From contig JBBKVK010000322.1 in NCBI GenBank assembly GCA_037968395.1, positions 1 to 64,000 on the forward strand: a DNA stretch of 64,000 bases. The letters are read 5' to 3'. Shown piece after piece: positions 44,497-53,318 of this stretch (positions within the stretch are counted from its first letter, which is position 1; every line of letters begins with the position of its first letter). Made by a program: the position numbers and the translations under genes. The DNA comes from JADKBO01 sp037968395. Lineage in GTDB: Bacteria; Bacteroidota; Bacteroidia; Chitinophagales; Saprospiraceae. Below the pieces are notes generated by a model, which was not told where the DNA came from, made no database searches, and was given only the letters and a program-made list of their open reading frames with translations.

Positions 44497-44528
44497 TTTG
44501 GTGATGTCAATACATCATTCTATATTTG
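44497..44528 (+). promoter_or_regulatory. panD operon promoter
   Basis: TTTG (44497-44500), 20 bases, TATATTTG (44521-44528): both boxes match the Bacteroidetes consensus. The predicted start site is about 55 bases before the panD ATG. Confidence 0.78.
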
Positions 44529-44591
44529 CAACTTAAACATTATCAATTGTGTTTTGACTTTTAAGAAATACTATTGAAAAAAACAATATAT

Positions 44592-44939
44592 ATGTTATTA
44601 ACTATCCATAAATCTAAGATACATAGAGCAGTTGTCACTGAGGCAAACCTTAATTATGTAGGTTCAATCACAATAGATGAAGATCTTATAGATGCTGCTA
44701 ATCTCTTGGAAGGTGAGAAAGTACAGATCGTCAACAACAATAATGGTGAAAGAATCGAAACATACGTAATCAAAGGAGAAAGAGGCTCAGGGGTTATTTG
44801 CCTAAATGGAGCTGCTGCCAGAAGAGCCGAAGTTGGTGATGTCGTTATCATTATATCATATGCATTAATGACACCTGAAGAAGCTAAAATTTTCAAACCA
44901 GCAACAGTGTTCCCTGACGAGAACAATAAATTAAACTAA
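44592..44939 (+). CDS. panD: Aspartate 1-decarboxylase
   Basis: Makes beta-alanine for pantothenate and coenzyme A. The enzyme is made as a proenzyme that cuts itself between Gly24 and Ser25 to form the pyruvoyl cofactor. With the ATG at 44592 (115 residues, MLLTIHKSKIHRAVVTEANL) the cleavage site NYVGSITID falls exactly at residues 24 and 25, as in E. coli; a TTG six codons upstream would shift this. The later block GVICLNGAAARRAEVGDVVII is typical. First gene of a five-gene run. Confidence 0.96.
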   Translation: MLLTIHKSKIHRAVVTEANLNYVGSITIDEDLIDAANLLEGEKVQIVNNNNGERIETYVIKGERGSGVICLNGAAARRAEVGDVVIIISYALMTPEEAKIFKPATVFPDENNKLN

Positions 44940-44945
44940 TACACT

Positions 44946-45998
44946 TTGAAAGATCGGCTAATATTAGCACTCAAAGTTATTGGCTTTTTTAGTGTAGGTA
45001 TAATCATCCTTTATTTGGTATTTGCTAATCAGCAAGAATCATACTATGCTGAATGTGCTCTAAAAAACATTTCTCCAGAAAATTGTAGCTTACTTGATAA
45101 AGTATTTAATGACTTTGGTCAAGCTAATGTATTTATTTTGATTTTTGCTATAGCTCTATTTATGTTAAGCAATATAATTAGAGCTTTAAGGTGGCATTTA
45201 TTATTGGAGCCTCTTGGATATAAACCTAGGCTGATCAATTCACTGGGTGCTACTATGATTGGCTATTTATTAAATTTATCAATCCCTAGAGCTGGAGAAA
45301 TTGCGAAACCAGCAACGCTATCTAGAAATGAAAATATCCCTTTAGATGTTACAATTGGTACTATTGTGACTGATAGAATTATGGATGTGATATGTTTGTT
45401 GATAGTATTCTTATTAACCATTGTATTAGCTTATAATGATATTATCGATTACCTAGAAGAAAACCTATCCATCAGTGAAAAATTTAATTTTATAACGGAG
45501 TCTCCAATACTAATGATCAGCTTAGGCACTTTTGCCCTTCTAATTAGTTATTTGGTTTATAGTCAATGGCAAAGGATTAATCAATTTGTCATTGTAATAA
45601 AAATACGTGATTTTGCCTTAGGAATATTAAAAGGAGTGGTCAGTGTTACAAAAATGAAAAAGAAAGGTCTATTCCTTTTTTATAGCTTTGCCATTTGGCT
45701 ATTGTATTATCTAATGACCTATGTAATGTTTTTTGCTCTTGCACCTACAAGCCATCTTTCGGCGACTACTGGCTTAGTTGTATTTTTATTTGGAAGTTTA
45801 GGCATCGTAATACCTTCTCCTGGTGGGATGGGTTCGTATCACTTCCTGGTAGGTCAAGCATTATCTCTTTATGGAATAAGTGGTACAGATGCATTTAGTT
45901 TTGCAAACATAGCTTTCTTTACTATTCAAGCTGGAAATATTATCTTTGGTGGCTTAGCATTAATCTTATTACCATTTTTTAATAAACGTAAGCATTAA
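44946..45998 (+). CDS. Flippase-like UPF0104 (YbhN-type) membrane protein
   Basis: A 350-residue integral membrane protein (TTG start, 6 bases after panD) of the lysylphosphatidylglycerol-synthase transmembrane/UPF0104 family. About seven or eight spans are visible, with the family motifs IPRAGEIAKPATLSR and GIVIPSPGGMGSYHF. Related proteins are thought to move lipids or lipid-linked precursors across the inner membrane. The pairing with panD is seen in other Bacteroidetes as I recall, but no functional link is established. Confidence 0.82.
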   Translation: MKDRLILALKVIGFFSVGIIILYLVFANQQESYYAECALKNISPENCSLLDKVFNDFGQANVFILIFAIALFMLSNIIRALRWHLLLEPLGYKPRLINSLGATMIGYLLNLSIPRAGEIAKPATLSRNENIPLDVTIGTIVTDRIMDVICLLIVFLLTIVLAYNDIIDYLEENLSISEKFNFITESPILMISLGTFALLISYLVYSQWQRINQFVIVIKIRDFALGILKGVVSVTKMKKKGLFLFYSFAIWLLYYLMTYVMFFALAPTSHLSATTGLVVFLFGSLGIVIPSPGGMGSYHFLVGQALSLYGISGTDAFSFANIAFFTIQAGNIIFGGLALILLPFFNKRKH

Positions 45999-46020
45999 AA
46001 TCATTATAAAATTTAATTAG

Positions 46021-46503
46021 ATGCCCTTTATCGATAAAGTATTTTCACTACAAGAATTGCAAATTAAAGTGGAAGCTATTAAGAACTTGGGTCATAAAAT
46101 TGTATTTACAAATGGTTGCTTTGACATTATACACTTGGGGCATGTTATGTATTTAGAGGAAGCTAAATCTTTTGGTGATTTTTTAATCGTTGGAATCAAT
46201 TCTGACAATTCGGTTTCTAAATTAAAGGGACCAAACAGACCAATCCAATCGTTAGAAAGTAGAATGGGTATTATAGCAAGTTTAGAGTCCGTAGATGCCG
46301 TTCTTTCTTTTGATGAAAGCACTCCGAGAAATATTATTACAGTGCTTGTGCCAAATATCCTAGTCAAAGGTGGAGATTGGGCATTAAGTGATATTGTAGG
46401 AAGCGATATAGTAATATCCAATGGAGGAAGCGTAAAAATTCTAACATTTTTACCTGGATATTCAACGTCAATAATTGAAAATAAAATAAAGTACAGTTTA
46501 TGA
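46021..46503 (+). CDS. rfaE2: D-glycero-beta-D-manno-heptose 1-phosphate adenylyltransferase-like protein
   Basis: A 160-residue nucleotidyltransferase of the cytidylyltransferase fold, resembling the C-terminal half of HldE (RfaE2), which activates heptose 1-phosphate with ATP for lipopolysaccharide cores. The motifs are TNGCFDIIHLGHV (HxGH), GINSDNSVSKLKG and VKGGDW. No kinase (HldA) gene is next to it. A different alcohol-phosphate substrate, such as glycerol 3-phosphate, is possible. Its last four bases overlap the start of the next gene (ATGA). Confidence 0.88.
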   Translation: MPFIDKVFSLQELQIKVEAIKNLGHKIVFTNGCFDIIHLGHVMYLEEAKSFGDFLIVGINSDNSVSKLKGPNRPIQSLESRMGIIASLESVDAVLSFDESTPRNIITVLVPNILVKGGDWALSDIVGSDIVISNGGSVKILTFLPGYSTSIIENKIKYSL

Positions 46504-47291
46504 AAACTACCGTTGGTGAAATCATCTCATATCTCCATTCAATAGCTCCAAATGAATATCAAGAAAGTTATGATAATTCGGGGTTAATAGTAGGTAATAT
46601 GTTCGAACAAGTGAAGGGAGTAATAATAAGCTTAGACTGCACTGAAGAGGTAATACAAGAGGCAATTGATAAAGGGGCAAATATGGTAATCTCACACCAC
46701 CCTATTGTTTTTAGAGGGCTAAAAAGGTTTACAGGGAGTGATTATGTAGAAAGAACTATCATGCTTGCCATTAAAAATAATATAAACATATTTGCCATCC
46801 ATACTAATCTAGATAATATGCGATTATCTGGTGTCAATACTAAAATCTGCGAAAGATTAAAATTGACTAATACCCAAATACTTGCACCAAAAGATGAGAA
46901 TGGTCAAATAGGAGCTGGAATGATTGGAGAATTGCCAAGCCCGATGGAAAGTAAAGAATTTCTTTCTTTTTTGAAAAATAATATGGAGTTAAATATTATT
47001 AAATACACAAAACCATTGCAGAAAAAAGTCCACAAAATAGCTGTCTGTGGAGGGAGTGGGTCTTTCCTTTTAAAGAGTGCAATAGCTTATAATGCTGATG
47101 TTTTTATCACATCAGATTTTAAATACCATGAGTACTTTGATGCAAACAATCTTATTATGATAGCAGATATTGGCCATTATGAAAGCGAAAGATTTACAAT
47201 AGATCTACTATATGATTTGATTTCGAATAAATTTAGTACTTTTGCAGCCCATAATACAAAAATTAACACAAATCCTATAAAATACTTTTAA
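46500..47291 (+). CDS. NIF3-like dinuclear metal-binding protein
   Basis: A 263-residue member of the NIF3/DUF34 family (often labelled GTP cyclohydrolase 1 type 2 homolog; the activity of most members is unsettled). The metal-site motifs are MVISHHPIVF near residue 62, AIHTNLD near residue 100, and the C-terminal DIGHYESERF. It lacks the PII-like insert domain that makes many relatives about 365 residues long, so this is the short, two-lobe form. Coupled to the preceding gene by a 4-base overlap. Confidence 0.9.
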   Translation: MKTTVGEIISYLHSIAPNEYQESYDNSGLIVGNMFEQVKGVIISLDCTEEVIQEAIDKGANMVISHHPIVFRGLKRFTGSDYVERTIMLAIKNNINIFAIHTNLDNMRLSGVNTKICERLKLTNTQILAPKDENGQIGAGMIGELPSPMESKEFLSFLKNNMELNIIKYTKPLQKKVHKIAVCGGSGSFLLKSAIAYNADVFITSDFKYHEYFDANNLIMIADIGHYESERFTIDLLYDLISNKFSTFAAHNTKINTNPIKYF

Positions 47292-47301
47292 TCAGATAGA
47301 T

Positions 47302-48042
47302 ATGGCAAAGGAGTTAACAGTTCCGGAAAAATTAGATCAACTTTACAATCTTCAGTTGATTGATTCAAAGCTGGATGAAATTAAAATCATGAAAGGTGAA
47401 TTACCTGTTGAGGTACAAGACCTTGAAGATGATATCGCTGGGTTGAATACTAGAATAAATAAAATCAAAGAAAATCTCGACGAAGTCAATTCTGAGCTTA
47501 GCAATCACCTTGCTAATGTAAAGAATAGTGAGAGTTTGATTTTAAAGTATACAAAAGATCTTGATAACGTCAAGAACAATAGAGAATTTGATGCTCTTAA
47601 CAAAGAGCTAGAAATGCAAAAACTTGAAATTCAACTTTCGGAGAAGAAAAGTAGAGAAGCAACTACTCAAAAAGTATCTAAAGAAGAAAACTTAGTCAAA
47701 TTTGAAGAAAAACTTGCAAAGAGAGATGACGACCTTAAAAGAAAAAAGGATGAACTCTCAAGCATCTTAGGTAAGACTGAAAAAGAAGAAGAAAAACTTT
47801 TGAAACAAAGTGCTTCTGCTAGGAAAGGAATTGAGGAAAGACTTCTTAAAGCTTATGATAAGACAAGAAGGACTTATAGAAATGGTGTAGCCGTTGCCAC
47901 TTTAAACAGGGAGTCTTGTGGCGGTTGTTTTAACAAAATTCCACCTCAGGTTCAAATTGAAATTGGAGTCATGAAAACTATTCTTACCTGTGAGCATTGC
48001 GGTAGAATACTTGTTGATGAAAATTTCGTTTCACAAAAATAA
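47302..48042 (+). CDS. Coiled-coil protein with C-terminal zinc ribbon
   Basis: A 246-residue cytoplasmic protein. Residues about 5-180 are a long antiparallel coiled coil rich in Glu, Lys and Leu. The end holds a C4 zinc ribbon: the pair in ESCGGCFNKIPPQ and the pair in LTCEHCGRIL. This is the architecture of the C4-type zinc-ribbon (DUF164) family, which commonly lies next to nif3, as here. The function is unknown; RNA or nucleic-acid binding is often suggested. Confidence 0.88.
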   Translation: MAKELTVPEKLDQLYNLQLIDSKLDEIKIMKGELPVEVQDLEDDIAGLNTRINKIKENLDEVNSELSNHLANVKNSESLILKYTKDLDNVKNNREFDALNKELEMQKLEIQLSEKKSREATTQKVSKEENLVKFEEKLAKRDDDLKRKKDELSSILGKTEKEEEKLLKQSASARKGIEERLLKAYDKTRRTYRNGVAVATLNRESCGGCFNKIPPQVQIEIGVMKTILTCEHCGRILVDENFVSQK

Positions 48043-48069
48043 AAATCTAGAATAGTGTTTTCTATTCTC

Positions 48070-48124
48070 AAAAGGCTTTTCTTATCAATGTCCCTAAATG
48101 GTGTTGGAATGAAAAGCCTTTTTA
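48070..48124 (+). terminator. Terminator-like hairpin over the start of the next gene
   Basis: AAAAGGCTTTTC (48070-48081) pairs perfectly with GAAAAGCCTTTT (48111-48122), 12 bp with a 29-base loop, followed by TATTTTT. It fits a terminator for the panD run. The right arm begins at the third base of the ATG at 48109. Confidence 0.6.
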
Positions 48125-49578
48125 TTTTTACTCTTCTAACCTCTTACTCAGGCTTGAATGGGCAATCCTACTTTGAGTACGACAGTGAACTCAAAGGCAT
48201 TTACCAATCCATCACAGACCTTAAATTAAACGCTAGTAAAAAAGATCTTTTAAAGTATCAAAGTCGCAACGCATCCAATCTTGCAACCTATCATTTATTG
48301 AGCTATGTTGATTTCTTTACTCTATTTATTAACGAAGATGCAAACGTATATGAGTCACTTTACAAAAATAGAGACTTATACCTTGATAAGATTTATGCAG
48401 GCCCGAGTAATAATCCAGAAAAACGGTTTATAAATGCAGAAATTCTTTTGCAATGGGCATTGATTGACCTCAAATTTGACAATAAACTTAGAGCAGGTAA
48501 AGCTATTTATGATGCATATAACCTCTTAGAGGATAATAAAAAAGCATACCCATCTTACATCAATAACTATAAAAGTCTTTCAATTATACATGTCCTCGCC
48601 GAATCAGTCCCATCTTGGGTCAGAACAATCTTAGGTATTAAAGGATCATTATCAACAGGTCAATCAGAAATAAGCAAGTTGAAGGAATATGCTTTAAGCA
48701 ACCCAAACTACCTTTTTAGAAGTGAAGTAGCTGCAATTAACAGCTATATTTTATTCTATCAGCTCAATAAAAAAGAAAAGGCAATAGCTGATTTAAAAAA
48801 ATTTAAACTTGACCATACTAAAAGCCCAATAGTTGCATTTTTAAAAGCAAGCATGGCATTAAGGTCAGGAGATAATGAATCATGTTTAAACTATTTGGAA
48901 CAATCGCCTAAAGGACCACAATATGCAAATTTCTACTATCTAGACTTTATGCTTGGTCGAAGTAAACTCTACAAATTGGATCCGATTGCAGACAAGTACA
49001 TGTTAAGATATGTTCAAAATTTTAAAGGAAAACACTTTATAAAAGAAGCATATCAAAAATTAGCATGGCATGCACTGGTGGTAAAGGGAGATCCAGCTTT
49101 ATATCAACGATATATGAAAAAATGTATGACTTATGGCGAAGCTTTACTGGATGAAGACAAACAAGCATTAAAAGAAGCGAAGAAAAATGTAACTCCGAAT
49201 AAGATTCTACTTTCTGCAAGGATACAGTTTGATGGAGGTTATTTTCACCAAGCATTTCAAACCTTAACATTGAATAAATATAGGTTTACTAATGACAAGG
49301 ATGGTCAAATAGAATTTAATTACAGACTTGGTAGGATATTCCAATCACTTCATAACCCACAAGATGCATTGACACACTTTTCTAAAACATTAGACTTGGG
49401 CAAAAATGATGAGAGTTATTTTGCCTGCAGTGCAGCATTACAAATGGCGACAATTTATGAAAATCTTACAGACAAACATTCGGCTATGTTATATTATAAG
49501 ATCTGTTTAGATCTCGAGCCTTCTGAATATGCCATAACTCTCCACCAAAAAGCAAAATCAGGCTTAGATCGGTTATAG
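48109..49578 (+). CDS. Secreted TPR-repeat protein of unknown function
   Basis: 489 residues from the ATG at 48109, which gives a clean signal peptide (MKSLFIFTLLTSYSGLNGQ). A GTG 54 bases upstream would put 18 odd residues before it, inside the hairpin's left side. The mature protein is helical throughout with degenerate TPR units and a clear pair near the C-terminus (FNYRLGRIFQSLHNPQDALT and AALQMATIYENLTDKHSAML). It is probably a periplasmic or surface scaffold. No specific family recognised. Convergent with the glycosyltransferase operon. Confidence 0.72.
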   Translation: MKSLFIFTLLTSYSGLNGQSYFEYDSELKGIYQSITDLKLNASKKDLLKYQSRNASNLATYHLLSYVDFFTLFINEDANVYESLYKNRDLYLDKIYAGPSNNPEKRFINAEILLQWALIDLKFDNKLRAGKAIYDAYNLLEDNKKAYPSYINNYKSLSIIHVLAESVPSWVRTILGIKGSLSTGQSEISKLKEYALSNPNYLFRSEVAAINSYILFYQLNKKEKAIADLKKFKLDHTKSPIVAFLKASMALRSGDNESCLNYLEQSPKGPQYANFYYLDFMLGRSKLYKLDPIADKYMLRYVQNFKGKHFIKEAYQKLAWHALVVKGDPALYQRYMKKCMTYGEALLDEDKQALKEAKKNVTPNKILLSARIQFDGGYFHQAFQTLTLNKYRFTNDKDGQIEFNYRLGRIFQSLHNPQDALTHFSKTLDLGKNDESYFACSAALQMATIYENLTDKHSAMLYYKICLDLEPSEYAITLHQKAKSGLDRL

Positions 49579-49599
49579 CTTTAAAATAATAAACTTGTA

Positions 49600-50910
49600 T
49601 TAACTTAACTGAGCCTCCCTATTCTTATATTCATAAAGACCAAACATGAATACAACACCATATTCTAAAAATACTACCCACATGTTTTCAGAGTATGGAT
49701 TGTAAGAATAATTTATATAAGTGAGACTGATCAAATAAGACCACACTATTATATATCTCCTTCTTAAAAATACATTAATCCCCAAAAGTGGAATTATATA
49801 CCATGGATGTACAATTGTACTCAATAGTAAATATATTATCATCACTCTTTCATTGGTCTTCATGAAATGCAGGAGACCTTTACTTTCATTTTCTTTCCAC
49901 CATTTATAAAAAGAAATGAAAATAAAAGCTAGAAATAATATAGGACCGAGATAAGCTATTAAATTGTATCCTGTGATAACATCACCTATTTCTCGTAGAC
50001 TATAATATACGGAGGCATTGAACTCGAATTTTCTAAAGTAAAGATCTATGCTCTCTAAAAATCCTCCATTTATCAAACCATAAATAACAGGGAGAAAAAG
50101 TAAAAACGAAAATAATCCAACCTTTAATAGAAAAGATATCATTTTTTTATTTTGGTACCTCACCAAGAAGTAACCTAAAAAAAATATAGGAATCAACTTA
50201 ACATTGATAGCACAGGCATACATGAATGCTGAAAACCAATACTTTTTATTGTACCATAAATACAAAGAAATAAATAAGAATGAAACCATATTTATCTCAG
50301 CATGGAGATTGCCTATGCCTTCAACTATAACCAATGGGTTCAGATAATACAAAGCCAATGGCTTCACATTTAAACTCATGCCATTAAAGACTTTACAAAT
50401 TGCAATTGCTCCAAGTAAGTGAAGAGCATAATACATAATCTTTAAGACCACTATCTGAAAATAAAAATCACCCGTCAGTTTGACAATTAAAGCAAAGAAG
50501 GCTTGGCTTATAGTAGGATAAACAGAAAAATAATCTGGTGAGTTAAGGTGCTCGAATAAAAACTGTTGCTGTGGTCCTAATAAATCAGCTGATACATCAC
50601 GAGGTATAAACCGATATGGACTAATTCTAGATAATGTACATAATCCATCCCAAATAAATCTAAATATATCATCAGAAAGATTTGGTTCAGAAAAGACCAA
50701 AATTAAAGGAATGATCGCAGCCACCCATTTCAAATATTTTATCGAGAGCTCACTTATCAAAATGAACGTCAAAATAAAATAAGCCCCAAATGAAACAGAA
50801 AATCCAAGAAATATGCAATAAAAATCAGATTGGCTAGGATAATATCCCAAAAAAGCAATCCCAATCATTAATATCAAGAAGACAATATTCAGCTTAATAT
50901 TAGTATTCAT
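49600..50910 (-). CDS. GT-C-type membrane glycosyltransferase (mannosyltransferase-like)
   Basis: A 436-residue integral membrane protein with about ten spans. The first large loop shows PNLSDDIFRFIWDGLC followed by a SPYRFIP segment, the acidic-loop pattern of GT-C polyprenyl-phosphate-dependent mannosyltransferases (GT87-like and relatives). It lies 9 bases after a GT2 gene and is the last of a three-gene operon. A GT-C enzyme in the same operon as a DPM-like synthase suggests that it uses the lipid-linked sugar made by that synthase. Confidence 0.75.
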   Translation of the reverse strand: MNTNIKLNIVFLILMIGIAFLGYYPSQSDFYCIFLGFSVSFGAYFILTFILISELSIKYLKWVAAIIPLILVFSEPNLSDDIFRFIWDGLCTLSRISPYRFIPRDVSADLLGPQQQFLFEHLNSPDYFSVYPTISQAFFALIVKLTGDFYFQIVVLKIMYYALHLLGAIAICKVFNGMSLNVKPLALYYLNPLVIVEGIGNLHAEINMVSFLFISLYLWYNKKYWFSAFMYACAINVKLIPIFFLGYFLVRYQNKKMISFLLKVGLFSFLLFLPVIYGLINGGFLESIDLYFRKFEFNASVYYSLREIGDVITGYNLIAYLGPILFLAFIFISFYKWWKENESKGLLHFMKTNERVMIIYLLLSTIVHPWYIIPLLGINVFLRRRYIIVWSYLISLTYINYSYNPYSENMWVVFLEYGVVFMFGLYEYKNREAQLS

Positions 50911-50919
50911 TTGAATAAA

Positions 50920-52398
50920 CTACTTTGAGTAATGCTTAATAGAATAAAAAAATGTAGCTCCATACCCAAATGCCAATAATATATGAAATAAGACGAAACT
51001 ATAGTTATTCATAACGACACCAGCACCTATTGCAAATACAAATAATATACACAATAGTCCTTCGAATATTGTAATTCCAGATATTTTAGTGTCTAAATAG
51101 TTTGCTTTTTGAAATGAATCTTTTAAGTTTTTTATGCCATACTTTGGAGTACGGATAAAAGATGATTTTTTTCCTAAATACCCTTGCAATACTGCTATAC
51201 TATTATGCAAAGATAAACCCATACTCAAAGCCAGAAATATTGGAAATATTAGTATGAATTTCACGATCATTTTGGTTTTAGATATACCTTTCCATGCTGT
51301 CCCAACATTTGCAAAATAATAAACAAAGACCAAAGAAAACAAAGAAAGTAAAAAGATCGAAAAGTAAGTTAAATCAATATTTTCTGGATTGATTAAAAAT
51401 ATTAAAGGCACACTAAATATTCCTAAAACAAAAACAGCAAGGAATACACTACTAGACAACAAATGAATGGTTGCATGAATTTTTTTAGAAAAAGCTAGTT
51501 TTGACTTCCAAATGGTTGGAAGCAGTTTTTTAGCAGTTTCTGCTCCACCCTTCATCCATCTATGTTGTTGAGACTTAAGACCATGTATCTCAGCTGGCAA
51601 TTCAGCAGGTGATAACACATCTACCAGAAATTTAATTTTCCAACCTTTTAATTGGGCTCTATAGCTAAGGTCTAAGTCTTCTGTTAAAGTATCAGCCTCC
51701 CAACCTCCAGCAGATTCGATTGTCTCACGTCTCCAAACGCCAGCAGTACCATTAAATTGCAACAAGAAACCACCATTCTCTCTACCCTTTTGTTCTATAG
51801 TAAAATGAACGTTTAATTGAAAAGCTTGTAGCTCTGTTAACAAAGAGTATCCTTGATTAATATGGTCCCATCTAGTTTGTACTACCCCAATCTGGGGATC
51901 ATTAAACGAAGGTAATACTCGTCTTAAAAAATCAGGTGTTGGTAAAAAATCAGCATCAAAGATAGCTATTAAGTCTCCCTTAGCTTTTTTCATACCCTCC
52001 TTTAAGGCTCCCGCTTTGTAACCCTTTCTGTCAGCTCTTGTCAGGACCTCTATGTTATAACCCTTGTTTCTATACTCATTAGCTTTTCTCTGAGAGATTT
52101 CAATAGTATCATCAGTACTATCATCTAGAATATGAATTTCAAATTTGTCTTTAGGGTAATCGAAATCTGCTATTGCATCAACCAATCTTTCAATAACATA
52201 CTTTTCATTATATATTGGTAGCTGTATAGTTATAAATGGCAACTTATCATCAGTAAGCAGCGGTTCGTTAATATCGCCTTTTGATTTTTTTAGATAATGG
52301 TATAGTAAATGAAATTGCATCAGGCAAAATATGGTAACATAGATCAATGCTATCACATATCCAGTAAGAAAAAAGTAACCTGCTACACTTAAATCCAT
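50920..52398 (-). CDS. Processive-type GT2 membrane glycosyltransferase
   Basis: A 492-residue protein with one N-terminal span, a cytoplasmic GT-A domain and about four C-terminal spans. It has the cellulose-synthase-like catalytic set: DDSTDDT, DADFLPTPDF, TEDLDLSYR and QQHRW (QxxRW). Such enzymes make beta-linked polysaccharides or glycolipids and often extrude the product. The QxxRW motif suggests processive action or transfer to a lipid. Its ATG overlaps the stop of the preceding gene by one base (TAATG). Confidence 0.87.
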   Translation of the reverse strand: MDLSVAGYFFLTGYVIALIYVTIFCLMQFHLLYHYLKKSKGDINEPLLTDDKLPFITIQLPIYNEKYVIERLVDAIADFDYPKDKFEIHILDDSTDDTIEISQRKANEYRNKGYNIEVLTRADRKGYKAGALKEGMKKAKGDLIAIFDADFLPTPDFLRRVLPSFNDPQIGVVQTRWDHINQGYSLLTELQAFQLNVHFTIEQKGRENGGFLLQFNGTAGVWRRETIESAGGWEADTLTEDLDLSYRAQLKGWKIKFLVDVLSPAELPAEIHGLKSQQHRWMKGGAETAKKLLPTIWKSKLAFSKKIHATIHLLSSSVFLAVFVLGIFSVPLIFLINPENIDLTYFSIFLLSLFSLVFVYYFANVGTAWKGISKTKMIVKFILIFPIFLALSMGLSLHNSIAVLQGYLGKKSSFIRTPKYGIKNLKDSFQKANYLDTKISGITIFEGLLCILFVFAIGAGVVMNNYSFVLFHILLAFGYGATFFYSIKHYSK

Positions 52399-53105
52399 TA
52401 TATCAATTTAAAAATTGTCCATAAAATTTTATACCCTGCTAATATAGTGCCTTTGATCGTACCAGACACCTTTGAAACACCAATTCTTTTGCGATAATTA
52501 ACAGGAACTTCTTTGCTTTTTAATTTAAATTTTGCTGCTTTAACTTGCATCTCAACTGTCCATCCAAAATCACGATCTTCCATTTCAATATCTATCAACT
52601 TATCCCAACTTATCCCTCTAAAAGGTCCTAGGTCTGTAAATTCATACTTGTAAATCAACTTTATCAATGTGGTTGCAAGCCAGTTTCCAAATATTTGTTG
52701 TGGAGTCATTGAGCCTTTCTCAAGATTGCCAAGTGCCCTTGATCCTATGATTAAATCATAGCCATCATTCATTATTGGGTCAATGATGTATTTAATTTCT
52801 GCGGGATAGTCACTATAGTCTCCATCCATAAAAACAACAATATCAGGTGGTGTAGACTCTTGTTTTAAAAATTCAATCCCTTTTAGACAAGCATTCCCAT
52901 ACCCTTTAGTAGGTTGATCTAAAACAATAGCACCATGATGTAAAGCAACGTTTTTTGTGTCGTCTGAAGAACCATTATTGCACACTAATATATGCCTTAC
53001 CAGGTTTTTTGGTATATCGCCAATGACCTTTCCAATGGAATGTTCTTCATTATATGCAGGAATGATTACATCTACTATCAATATATAATTGTTAAGTTGG
53101 TACAA
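52398..53105 (-). CDS. GT2 glycosyltransferase, dolichyl-phosphate-mannose-synthase-like
   Basis: A 235-residue GT-A protein without clear membrane spans. The motifs are VDVIIPAYNEEHSIGKV, the nucleotide-binding CNNGSSDDT and the metal-binding FMDGDYSDY (DxD), with a late RGISWDKLIDIEMEDRDFGWTVEMQVKAA. It resembles polyprenyl-phosphate sugar synthases. The frame starts with TTG at 53105; a second TTG at 53081 (giving IVDVIIPAY directly after the start) is equally plausible. First gene of the glycosyltransferase operon. Confidence 0.88.
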   Translation of the reverse strand: MYQLNNYILIVDVIIPAYNEEHSIGKVIGDIPKNLVRHILVCNNGSSDDTKNVALHHGAIVLDQPTKGYGNACLKGIEFLKQESTPPDIVVFMDGDYSDYPAEIKYIIDPIMNDGYDLIIGSRALGNLEKGSMTPQQIFGNWLATTLIKLIYKYEFTDLGPFRGISWDKLIDIEMEDRDFGWTVEMQVKAAKFKLKSKEVPVNYRKRIGVSKVSGTIKGTILAGYKILWTIFKLI

Positions 53106-53248
53106 ATCTATGAAACCAATTGAGTTATTGACCTATCTAAGGTGTAAAGAATAGGACATATATCTATGGTCCAGACCTAAAACTACCAAATCACAAGACA
53201 TATATTACATTATTAACACAGAATGAAGTTATAAAAACTAGATTTTAC

Positions 53249-53256
53249 TAAATTTG
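53249..53256 (+). promoter_or_regulatory. -7 box of a candidate promoter for the DPP IV gene
   Basis: TAAATTTG fits TAnnTTTG, 63 bases before the ATG at 53319. The -33 element is not clear. Confidence 0.45.
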
Positions 53257-53318
53257 CATCTTATTACTACCTTGTTATTTAAAACTCAACAACATATTAA
53301 ATTCTTCAAAGAATATAA

